From NCBI RefSeq assembly GCF_008831285.2, contig NC_045150.1:4660001-4724000 (forward strand): a stretch of DNA of 64,000 bases, read 5' to 3'. Source of the DNA: Nymphaea colorata. Taxonomy: Eukaryota; Streptophyta; Magnoliopsida; Nymphaeales; Nymphaeaceae. The translations under genes and the position numbers were made by a program. This document shows, piece by piece, positions 22,641-37,163 of the stretch. Under the pieces are notes generated by a model that did not search any database, had not been told where the DNA came from, and saw only the letters and a list, made by a program, of their open reading frames with translations. Each line of letters opens with the position of its first letter. The stretch's first letter is position 1.

Positions 22641-22697
22641 CAACGGTGTCCCCATACCCAAGTTTTTAAAGATGCTCCACACCTGTACCATACGTGA
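22077..22697 (+). pseudogene. Second hAT relative, C-terminal remnant
   Basis: Two short blocks match the end of the hAT transposase at 12985-15247. The first (about 22130-22214) is TSKRAKDSVCVHSNLHLLSR, parallel to TSKRAENLVYVHSNLRLLSR. The second (22313-22463) is KHWDVNLEDIDMDLEREHDL, parallel to KYWDVNVDDFNLEQENEL. The intron between them is at the same place as in the other copy. The tail from about 22644 (GTGTCCCCATACCC ... CATACGTGACAT) resembles the right subterminal region of the intact hAT. An ATAC/CA microsatellite (22585-22642) sits between. The rest of the element is gone or unrecognisable. Confidence 0.65.
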
Positions 22698-23127
22698 CAT
22701 TGGTTCCAAGAAATGGGTAGAAGCCATGAACGATGAAAGACAGGCCAATGTAGAACTTGAGAAATAATGTATTGACTGTCTGATATGAATGTGGTGAGAT
22801 GCAAATGAGAATACAGAAAAACTATAAACTAAATGGGAGTGTTGAGAGATACAAAACAATTGAATTCAACTTCTATGGAAATCCAATCTATGGTTGGGAA
22901 GAGCAAATGTGAATGAATTCTTCAATATAGACACCAGCTATGGATATCAAACAGAGGTATTTGCTCACGCTTTTTCTTATAGGTTTGCTTGTGTGCAGAA
23001 AATTATACTCAAAGATTACCATCACAAAAGCAATTGAACCACAGGAACTACAACCAATTATTGCAAAACAAAGAAAAGCCTTGTATATCCCATAAGCAAT
23101 TGAGACATCCAAACATTTGATAATTAC

Positions 23128-26100
23128 CTGGGTGCAAAGGGATGAAGTAAGGAAGAAGCCATATTTCAGGGGGCAAGGGATTGTTGCCAGACCAATCATA
23201 TACTCCAAGCACCTGTGATAGTTATTAATGAAACACCTCAGTTCCTCATCTCTAGAATCGTGCACGTCTATAACATACATCAAGGTTCACCAAAGACGGA
23301 ATAGGGAGTGTGTTTGTACACTAACAACTTGGCAATCGAAGAATGTTATGCCCATTTATATATTATGCACTGAGTTTCTGCTGAAGCTAATATCCTCAAA
23401 GGCTCAAACAACTATAATGACTAAGGATTTTGCACGACATATGCAAACACAAAAGAAAATGCTCTAGTATAAATGTCCAATCTGGTTAAACACACTATAT
23501 TTGTATTAAAATGACCTCTTTCAGGCTGGTTTTATTTATGATTTTCAATACAAACATTTTAAAGTAATTGGAAAGAGAAAATTAAGAACTACACATTTGG
23601 TGCTTTCTCAGTTTTATCAGAGAACTAGCAAGATCTAGAACACACTACGTGGGATTTTCTTGTCTTCACTTGAAAAGTAAACCCCCTGGCATATAATAAT
23701 CTAAAGAATAAATATGGTTCATGGATTTCTTGATATCATCTTGGGCAATTTACCTGGATATGGAAACTTTGGTTGTTCAAAACGTATCTCACACCTTTAC
23801 AAGAATTTATGACCTGCAATGTGGGCTTCTCTGCATCCATGTGCTGTGCATGCGTTTAGGCTCTATATGTAAATTGTCGTCACAGATGTCATTCTCAGGA
23901 ATTTTCTAAGAAAGGTTTTCAGGGTTTCTTCCTTATATTTTTATTTTTCTCGATAAATTCTCAGAAATTCAAGAAAATAAAAAATATGTAGGAAGATAAA
24001 TAGAAATATTATGAATTTATGAGTTTTCACCTAATTTTCTTGCAAAAATAATAAAAAATATCCAAACTAATTTGTGAAATTTAAAAAGAGAAGAACTAAT
24101 AATAAAACGTTCAAGTTTTTTGTTGTAAAATCACAACAATTTTCAAATTTTCACCAGCAACTGTGAATGACATAATTGCACAAGTTCTAGTTTGTGTCCT
24201 CTGCTTCAATATGACTTGAGAAATCTATTGAGCACACAGTTTATGTTTACATAGTGTTCCTGACAGAAACTAATGAATGTGGTGAGTTTTCATGAAGGAT
24301 CATGTGTGAAGTATAAACTACTTCTTCCAGCATCACTGGAGCAGCACAGCAACAAAAGCATATTGATAACATCAAACATAAGAAGTTATAGAAGAATAAA
24401 GAAAAAATATACCGAAAGCCACATCTTTCCCCAGGATGGTATCGCAGTGACACTGCCATGGTCCAAAATCCACTTTTGTGCTTTGTCCAGTCGACATGAT
24501 TCCATTCCTTCAAGCCTCTCACCAAGCAATCTTAACGTAACATAGCTTAATGCCGTACAGAACATGGTACTGTGACCTTCAATATGCAAACCCCAGCCTC
24601 CGTCTTCATTCTATAATCAAGATAAGGAGATAAGTCCCTTCAAATCTTTTGACAATCTTAGAGAAAACATGCAAGTACAGCACCAGTAAATTGGAGAAAA
24701 GAAAAGAGAGAATAAAAAGGATATGTATAAGCTCATCCTTGCCTGATGATTATACAGGTAACGGCACATTTCCTGAATATGTGCTGAAGATAAAACATTA
24801 TGCAGTGCTCCAGTAACGTATAGAACAATAACCTGTATAAATTATATAAAAACATATTGGCAATTACTTTTTCAACAGAAGTTACAGAAAATAATAGGTT
24901 ACTTGGAATTTCATATCCCTAAGTTAACAAATGAGACCACTAAGATTACCTTGACACAAGACTGCTTATTATAAATTAAATGCTGAGTGAGAAAAATAAA
25001 GAATTGTGGATACAATAGAAGACAGACAATTCCGAAAGGCAAAGCGTATCTGTGGGTGGTACATAGTAGAAATTAGGCATAAAAGAACCTAGAAAACTCA
25101 CCAACCCAGGCATAAGAAACATAGGACCGCCGTAATCACCAGGCCAATGGCCATCATGTGCTTGAATAGTTGAGTAGAATTTGAGAGCCCTTTGCAAGGT
25201 TGCAGTCACTGCCTCTAATGAAACATCCTCAGTCTCTCCTATGCTCACGTGAGGTATTGAAATGTCACAGGGATTTTCTTTTCCAAGCTACAGTTTTGAA
25301 AAATACAAGGTCTGAGCACAAGTCTGGCAGCAAAAACGCCATCACTAGGCTAAACAAGCAGGTAGAAACACAGATACTAAAAAAGTTATTCTTTCTAGGA
25401 ATTTCAGAAGGCAGCCTAGTCCACGTTATTCCAATTTATTTCTTATTTTGCATGGTGAGAAATAAATTGATGAGTATGTCGATGAAAAAGCAAAAAAATG
25501 ATCATAAAGTAAATGAAACACAAAAGATTGTATATACACTTCAAAACAGGCTAAGAACAATTCATTAACATCAAAACGAATTCAGCAAGAATGGTAAGAA
25601 AACAAACAGGACCATATGAAGATGGCTTTGTTACTCTCAAGTTTAAAAAAAAAAATATTACTGATTTTGTTCCGTACAGTTTGGTTAAGTATTAGTTACC
25701 CTATTTTCTGTACTAGATTTCATTTGTTCACAATCATAAATAATGCATTCTAACCTAAATCTCTCGCTTCTCCACTTCTAGTGTGTACATTCCACGCGTG
25801 AGATCAGAAGGTAATCATCAATTAAATGCCAAAACCAACAACTGTGGAACTCTTTTAATGCTCTGATAGCCTAAACCTACCACAAGTTTGCAATCAACTG
25901 CATTACCCAGTCCACACAATCAATAAGAATGACAACCTGAAAGGTCGATATCTAAGAGCAATTAGAGCAAATTCCCATCATTTTCCACAAAATACCGATT
26001 AAAGAACTTGACATCTACAAGGTATCTGCAATTCGTTGTGGTGTAAAAATTTACTAAAATCCTGGAGTAAACCATAACGAACAAGTATTTGCAGAAACGG

Positions 26101-26660
26101 GGGTTTACGTGCCCTTATCAATGCCATTCAGTGAATCAAACAGTCAAGGTTTACGACTATTACTAGAAGAACCACAGAAAGAACAGGCTTCTGAAAAACC
26201 AAAGATCGTCCATGCATGAAGGAATTCAAGATTAATCTGGTGACATTTACGCAATTCTCTAAAAAATAACATGAGACGCGCGGGAGTCGCAAACCAGCAT
26301 TGTCATGACGAGAACACGCCACCTTAGGATAAAACCAAAGGACTAAAATTAGCAATAGAAAACATCGTCCAGCTCAAGGAAACTAGTCGAAGAAAGCCCT
26401 CCATGGATCCAAACAGGACCTGACACGATTATCCGCCAAAGAAACAAGCAAATCCTTACCTGCATTCTCATAAGGAGGTCCGAGCTATGCTTCTTGGCAG
26501 ACCTATGCTTCGTGAAGTTTGCCCGTGCCTCTTCGACGGCCATCCGGTCTTCCTCCGACCCAAAATCGGGATCGAACTCCCACACCTGTCTGCCGACGTG
26601 ATTGTTGACCGTCCTCAGCCATGGATTTCCTCCTCCCTCCGCCACCTTCAGCCTCCACAT
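23128..26660 (-). CDS. CAS1: Oxidosqualene cyclase (CAS-like), exons 1-5
   Basis: Cyclises 2,3-oxidosqualene, most likely to cycloartenol, the first committed plant sterol step, on the endoplasmic reticulum membrane (family knowledge). Exons: 26660-26460, 25287-25102, 24832-24743, 24610-24413, 23212-23128; exon 6 is at 4451-4285. All junctions are in phase. The N-terminus [21 protein letters not shown]-type sequence (ATG at 26660) is characteristic of CAS. Then come [11 protein letters not shown], a QW-type [38 protein letters not shown] (second QW-type motif) and [26 protein letters not shown]. Intron 3 has a GC donor. About 309 of some 760 codons are in the window; the catalytic DCTAE region is not, so CAS against another cyclase cannot be settled. 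An alternative is a closely related triterpene synthase. Confidence 0.93.
24611..24742 (-). other. Non-canonical GC-AG intron (cyclase intron 3)
   Basis: The exon 3 end reads CAT CAG|GCAAGG, and exon 4 starts after ...TTATAG with AATGAAGAC. Protein continuity (NHQ|NEDGGW) fixes the boundary, so the donor is GC rather than GT. The surrounding bases match the strong CAG|GCAAG consensus of known plant GC-AG introns. Confidence 0.85.
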
Positions 26661-26685
26661 CGCCCTTCTCGATCGAACTACCTCC

Positions 26686-26722
<37 letters not shown>

Positions 26723-27063
26723 AATGTTGCAGGTTATACCAAAAGTCAGGAACGAGAAATGCTTTTCTAGAGAGACCGGGGCTCCCACTGGGACTGCCAC
26801 CATGCGACGACAGATTGCAAGCAGCGACTGTTTCCAGGATATGAATTGGGAGGAGCGCGCTCCTGTCGTCTTTCGCAGGCTTTATTTTCATTTAATGAGG
26901 AAATTTCTTCATAATTTGAAAACACGAGCTTCTGTCAGTTTTTTTTAGATACGTGACTTATATTTTTTAACATCTCGGAAGCGTGGACGAACTGAAGTGG
27001 TCAGACTCAGACCATGGACCTGAATATGGAACTGAATATTTTGAGCTTCACACACACCGCACA
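26661..27063 (-). promoter_or_regulatory. Cyclase 5' UTR / proximal upstream region
   Basis: On the coding strand a pure (CT)n tract (plus 26691-26720) sits 31-60 nt before the ATG, typical of pyrimidine-rich plant leaders. I cannot identify a TATA box with confidence. ORFs crossing this region on the plus strand are antisense to exon 1. Confidence 0.45.
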
Positions 27064-27176
27064 TATTCAAATGCAGACTGTAAAATTTAAGTCAATCCAT
27101 TTTGATCTTCGAATATTCTATGCTTACTACCGAAGATTAAGGCGGATTGATTTCATTTTATAGTCTGCATTTGAAT
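27064..27176. repeat. Foldback (inverted-repeat) element upstream of cyclase
   Basis: Two arms of about 48 nt: ATTCAAATGCAGACTGTAAAA (from 27064) against the reverse complement of the segment ending ...AGTCTGCATTTGAAT at 27176. They continue as AAGTCAATCCA / GAAATCAATCCG and GATCTTCG / AATCTTCG, with only a short loop (around TATTCTATGC). Transcribed, it would form an imperfect hairpin. It lies about 400 nt upstream of the cyclase ATG. Confidence 0.75.
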
Positions 27177-31799
<4,623 letters not shown>

Positions 31800-32239
31800 A
31801 TGAAAAAAGAATACATTAAAACATGCAAAGAAATGGATGGCAAGTCGTACGAGAAACAAAAATGGTGAGTGAATCTACCAATAAATACGACATGCCAAAA
31901 CGCCTTGGCAGTAGCAGTCACGTCAATCACATCAGCATACAGGTTAAAAATAAAAAAGAGTACGGCTCCTCTTTAAATAATACATTCTTTTTTGTGGTCC
32001 ATTTATGGCAGACTTAAAAGGAGCGGGCCTCACCTCGACTTTTTTTTTTTAAATTATATGTAAATTTTTACTTATTTTATATAAAAATTTAAAAAAATAA
32101 TATTTTGATCTATGTTAAAATTTAAAAACTTTAAACAAGCAGTTTTTGCACAGCCGTGATACATTGGACAAACCGCAGCAATTGCAACCATGCATTGAAT
32201 AAATGTGATGTATAAGTAAAAGCTATTACCAACCTAAGG

Positions 32240-32506
32240 TCATGAGGGGGTTGGTATTAACATAAGCTTACTTGATTTGCCCCCATCACCCAACAACAAA
32301 GCATGCCACCTTTTCAAAACCATAGCAGCACCCTTTAAACCCCTTTCCTCATTGGGCAAACAAATTAATTCCCATGCCACACCGTGCCGCTTGGAGGTGG
32401 AAGAAAGCGGATTGTCCCATGAGAACGTCAAATCAATAGACTTTGGCACAAGTGACTTGCAACCAGTGGTAGAATCACATGGTGACTGGTGTTGGTAGTT
32501 GTCCAC
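32240..32506 (-). pseudogene. Possible LINE reverse-transcriptase remnant
   Basis: The minus-strand ORF contains HGVAWELICLPNEERGLKG, which resembles the conserved VSWDKICLPKEEGGLGI segment found downstream of the RT domain in plant L1-type LINEs. The rest (VLKRWHALLLGDGGKSSKL) is compatible with that region. No RT core or endonuclease is visible nearby, so this is a weak call. Confidence 0.35.
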
Positions 32507-33604
32507 ATCGATCTCTTAAAATTTTTTTATTTTTAAATAAACGTCTTTAAATATTTGTCCTTATATACATATAAGTGCTCCACCAGATATGAGTATTTTT
32601 AAACAAGTGCCGCTCCAACCAATTTTTCTGGCTCTGCCAGTGCTTGCAAGTGGCGATCACTATAACTACTTCCTAAACATTATGTAAATTGTTGTGAATC
32701 TAAATAAAGTCTAAACTATGATGCATTAATTGTGAAGTGGTAAGTACAATATGACATCTAAACTTATTAGTATTCTTACTGCCCTCTGAAAGTCAAAACC
32801 TCCATCCTTCCTTTCAATCCTCTAGTGTAGAAGGACTACTTTGAGTTCCTGGAGTTGACACTTGTTAATGTCACTAAATATCCTAAAGTTTTAATTAAAC
32901 TTAAACTAGCTATTTTATTTCTAACATGCTCCTGAATGGGTCACCACTATGAAATATTCTATATATCTAACTTACTAAGAGGGCAGGTGGGAAAGAAGTT
33001 TGGGGAACGGCAGAGAGAATCAGCGAATGGATTGAAGTTTCCTTGAAGAAGTCCTTTTAGAGTCCAAGCACTCGCTTACAAAGCCAATTGACAAAGCACT
33101 CACAAAGCCTAAATTAGGCAATACATTCATAAATAAATGGTAATATAAATAAACATTCTATGGTAAATTACTCAAATAATTCATTGAATCGATTCTAAGC
33201 TAAAGGAATTTAAGTGAAATTAAGCTAAATTGCCTCTATTTTATTTAGGTTGTAGTCAAATAATTCCAAGTAGAATATGAAACTAAGCTTAAAAACTAAC
33301 AAAATCTTTATTATATTTGGATGAAGGGAAATGAAAGAAAAAAAGGGGGAGATGTATGAAGAGGAAGAAGGAAAAAAAAAGGGGCAAGGAAATCAAATGA
33401 GAGAAAGATATGATAAAGGGTTATTTGTATAGAGAGGAAATGAAAGTAAATGAATTGTCTAATATCATGTTAGCTATACAAATGAAAGGAAAACACCCAC
33501 CACTTTGTTTTTCTACACGCAACCCACACAAATCCCTCTCTCTACATTACATTTTTCTCTCTTTCTTGAATAATTTTTTATTAATTGAAATTATTTGATC
33601 ATAA

Positions 33605-33606
<2 letters not shown>

Positions 33607-33693
<87 letters not shown>

Positions 33694-33710
33694 TACATAC
33701 ACACACACAA
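33607..33710. repeat. Compound microsatellite (CT)n(AT)n(AC)n
   Basis: CT repeat from about 33607, then AT repeat to about 33685, then ACACACATACATACACACACAC. Same AG-AT join as at 31685 and 47185. Confidence 0.93.
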
Positions 33711-36700
33711 TAAGTTGATCAATGGAACCATCTAGGATCCTTAGGATGACATCCAAAGATTTGGCCAAAGCCCAAACGCATCTCTCACATGACTGTTTTA
33801 CTGACTTAGATGTGGAGCCCATACAGCATATTATTAAGAAAGAAGGCAAATTGGTAAAGAATTCATCCTATGATTCAACTATTTATTTGGATATATGAAT
33901 GTGGAGCTATCGTACTGCTAGAAACTGTGACTGTGACTGTGACTGATACGATTCAACTATTTATTTGGATATATGATATGATTCAAATCTTATCTGTATA
34001 CATGGTGTTAGTGAGACTGTGACTGATTTTACATATATATGCAAGCATATCTTTGATACCATATTGTTATTACATTTTTTTTTATTAAAACTATGCCCAA
34101 AAGTGTGAAAAAAAAGACTCCTGATTTTTAAGACCAAAACTTTTCACCATACAGTCCAAGACAAACATCCAATTTAACAAAACATGAAAATGACATATAC
34201 AGATAAAAGCACACAAAGAAGTTATGTGAAAGATTGAATCAAAAATATTGAAAATACAAAGTTCATTTAATAACTCATTTTAAAAGAAACTCTAAAAGGT
34301 ATAACACGCGAGTCTCTCTCTGTATCTTCCTTTTCTCTCTCTTTTTTTTTTCAGATTTGATTGCAGAAAGAGGCTGCATGGCAGCAGCCCCTTTCATGTT
34401 ACTATCTTGCATTCAAGACTCGCCCAGTCGCCCAGTGTTAGGTGGTTGGGTCTTTTCTTTCATTTCCTTTTCTTTTTTCTTCTAGCCTTTGAGAAGGTTG
34501 GTCCAATAGAATTGATTAGAACTGATAGGTGACTAATCATCAATTATATTTTCGAAAGCCCAACTCTTTATGCTGCAAACGAGGGGTCACCTACACACAA
34601 GTTAAAGCATGGCAAGAGCAACATCTTGAAACACGGTACATGCCCTTTGTCCTAATGGGGTGTAAGAAAAAGGAACTAGCTAATTTATCTATGCCTAAAC
34701 TACCCCCGACGAACCGAATATCCTAACTCAGAACTGCCAATAATGGCTGCCAACCTCTTCAATGAAGGATGTCAGCCACTATTTGACTTCTAATTACAAC
34801 TATGTTCAAGCTATAGTTGATCATAGGAGCATCTTAAATAATTAGTCTATGCACTTCTAATCTAATAAATATATGATACGGCCACCAGCTGTTGCACTTA
34901 TTAAATTAGAAAAGAGAAAACTCACAAAAGCAAAATGACATTCACCATAAAAAAAAAGAAGAAGGATTCATAACGCGCGTGTAAAAATGACCATCGGTAC
35001 AAGTTAATTTTACCAACATCTAAGAAGTGTCAGAAATCGTGTATACACCAGCGCGCGCAGCAAGGCGTGTCGGTGAAATCCGACATTCTGTTCACCGATG
35101 ACCTGTACAGACGTTGCTAAAAGTTTGTCGGAACGGCTTCCTATTTTTACCAACGCTTTTGGCCATCGGTCATCGGTGAATCCCCTCACTTTCGTTGATT
35201 TTTGTGACTCTAGGCAACTTTCAGATTACAACAAATTGGTGTTTAATAATCTAGCTAATATGGTGAAGAAAACGTTTAAACTCAATATTGAATCATAGAA
35301 TTCCTAGGTAAAATAAACTAACGTCCAAGCTACTCAACTCTATGCTAAAATTCACTTGAAATCAAAGCTGAATATTTCTTCGAAAACTAAATTACATGAC
35401 AAAATGAAATAAAAACTTAGCAAAATAAATACCAAAAGTAAAATAACAGATGGTGATTTTTCTACCACCAAAATTTTGGTCTTACAGGAGCGGTTAATTC
35501 TTATGATAATTAAACACATATTTGATATGCTTACTGAGATGTATAAAGTTCGTGAATATTTTTTTCTTGCAAAACTAAGATCGTGATAGACGTGTTTCTT
35601 ATTGTGCCTTTGCTATGAATAGGCGTTTGAACCATTACTTTTAATTTTATATATATCGGTTAATTTTGTGGTGATTAAACAAGGACAATTTTACGGCTAC
35701 TCAGATTTATGAAGTATCTGATTTATTTTTTTTTCTTTTCTGCAAAAAATGACATCATAGATGCGTTTATTATTGTGCCTTTGCTAAGGATGGATGCTAG
35801 TACCATTATTTATCATGAAAAATATGATTTTTGGGGTAGAATTTTTTATGGAAACTTTGGGTTTATGATATTTTATATCTTTATAAACCTTATGTACTCG
35901 TCGTGATAAACCAATATCAGTTTTGATTTTGCAAAATCGAACACTTAGATAAATTACTTTTCTGATAAATTGCCGACACCAGCTACAATGTAGCTCCCCT
36001 TTTCGGAAAAACCTTTTTTTCCATTCCTTTCTCTTTCTCTCCCTCCATCTAAACAGGCTGTTAGTTGTTAGTGACTATGGTTGAAGCTTTGCCTCATCGA
36101 GCAAGTAGTTGTATAATGGGCAAAAGAGCCACGGGCATGCACAACAAGGTACTTTCGAATTAAGTACAATGAAACAACAATCTAAAAAAGAAAAAAGCCT
36201 ATCGCTGAAGTTGCTATCGAAAACTAGCCTCCAACTGTCACCACAGAGAATGCCCCTAGTTTTTTTCTTTCATTTGATTGTCACTATTGTCAAACGACCC
36301 CTCAAGGATCGATCTAGTGAAACTGGCGACCTCCTGGATCTTTTATTCATCAAGAGTTGCATTTATTTACATTAATAATAGTTATGGAAGAAGATCATGT
36401 GCTAATACTGTTGATCACATTTGCTAGCTGGGCAGATTTCATTTTCTTTCGAATGACGATGGAACCCACCAAGTATTTTTATGATGGTTGAATTTTCCAA
36501 CCATGGAGGTCCAGGTTCACCAAGTCTTTTTCCGATGCTTAAAGGCAAAGCACTCTTCTTCTTCCAGTCCAAATTTTCTGTAAAAGGTTGTGCACTCGGG
36601 AAATTGAACTCGGGACAACTGTAGACCTCCTTCCACTTGAAGCCCTTCAGCCAACAAACTTAACCAGGTGTACACTGTACAGAGTACTTATAGGTCGAGA

Positions 36701-37163
36701 AAGGATAACACTAGATCCTCGGAACAAGTTTACATCATGATGTGGCGGTTCACTCAATCGCACAGCAAACAAGCATCATAAACAGGCGGCAGACGTGCTA
36801 TACGTAGAAATTATGAAGGACTCAATCTATGTGTTTGTCTTTCCTCTTTTCAAACAAGTCTCCATTTGTAAGTGATTGACAAGCATATTTCAAGCACTAC
36901 GGTAGCAGATCTATGAACTTTTCCTACATAACATAGAATTTTAATCCAAAACCAACAAAAGATAAAGAGTAGAGTTCCATCCTTGGTCTCAATATGCATA
37001 TCCCTCCAGCACCCCGTCCAGAATTGGTCCCAGATTTTTGGCCGTTTGCACACAGAAGAAGCATTAGATCTTCCCCCAACCTTATGCTCCCTTTCCACAC
37101 TTGATTTTCTATACACATGGCTTTGTCCTCCCTCCTTGAGTACATTGAGCCCCTCCCCATTAA
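33711..37163. other. Gene-free interval 3' of the receptor kinase
   Basis: No supported gene. A 27-nt word GATTCAACTATTTATTTGGA... recurs at about 33872 and 33950. Near 34995-35185, words such as TCGGTGAA, CACCGATGAC and CATCGGTCATCGGTGAA suggest an old DNA-transposon end. A degenerate two-copy repeat of about 171 bp occupies 35492-35830. The part next to 37164 is presumably the 3' UTR and downstream flank of the kinase gene. Confidence 0.45.
35492..35830. repeat. Degenerate direct repeat, two copies, period ~171 bp
   Basis: CGGTTAATT ... TTCTTGCAAAACTAAGAT...ATAGACGTGTTTCTTATTGTGCC in the first copy matches CGGTTAATT ... TTTCTGCAAAAAATGACAT...ATAGATGCGTTTATTATTGTGCC in the second. ATTGTGCCTTTGCT is at 35601 and 35772. 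No gene or known element is associated. Confidence 0.6.

Larger units (their letters stand above)
4452..23127 (-). other. Giant intron 5 of the cyclase gene
   Basis: It has a GT donor at 23127-23126 (GTAATT) and an AG acceptor at 4453-4452, and is 18,676 nt long. The copia A stack plus its 5-bp duplication accounts for 16,383 nt; without it the intron would be about 2.3 kb. The inserted elements are on the plus strand, antisense to the host gene. The unaffected parts (4452-5282, 21671-22076 and 22698-23127) show no coding potential, apart from the hAT remnant listed separately. Confidence 0.85.

Noticed and set aside
22676-22860. SKKWVEAMNDE-like frame and GGGAGTGTTGAG as copia RT start plus polypurine tract/LTR
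   Set aside because: Too short, no further RT motifs, and overlaps the tail of the hAT remnant; not supportable.
26349-26891. 180-codon minus ORF as a single gene
   Set aside because: It is cyclase exon 1 (26660-26460) with read-through into the 5' UTR and intron 1.
34980-35190. CACTA-type transposon end (TCGGTGAA / CACCGATG words)
   Set aside because: Suggestive words only; no CACTA terminus, duplication or transposase could be located.
36850-37160. Minus-strand ORFs downstream of the kinase stop
   Set aside because: No similarity to a known domain; most likely 3' UTR of the receptor kinase gene.
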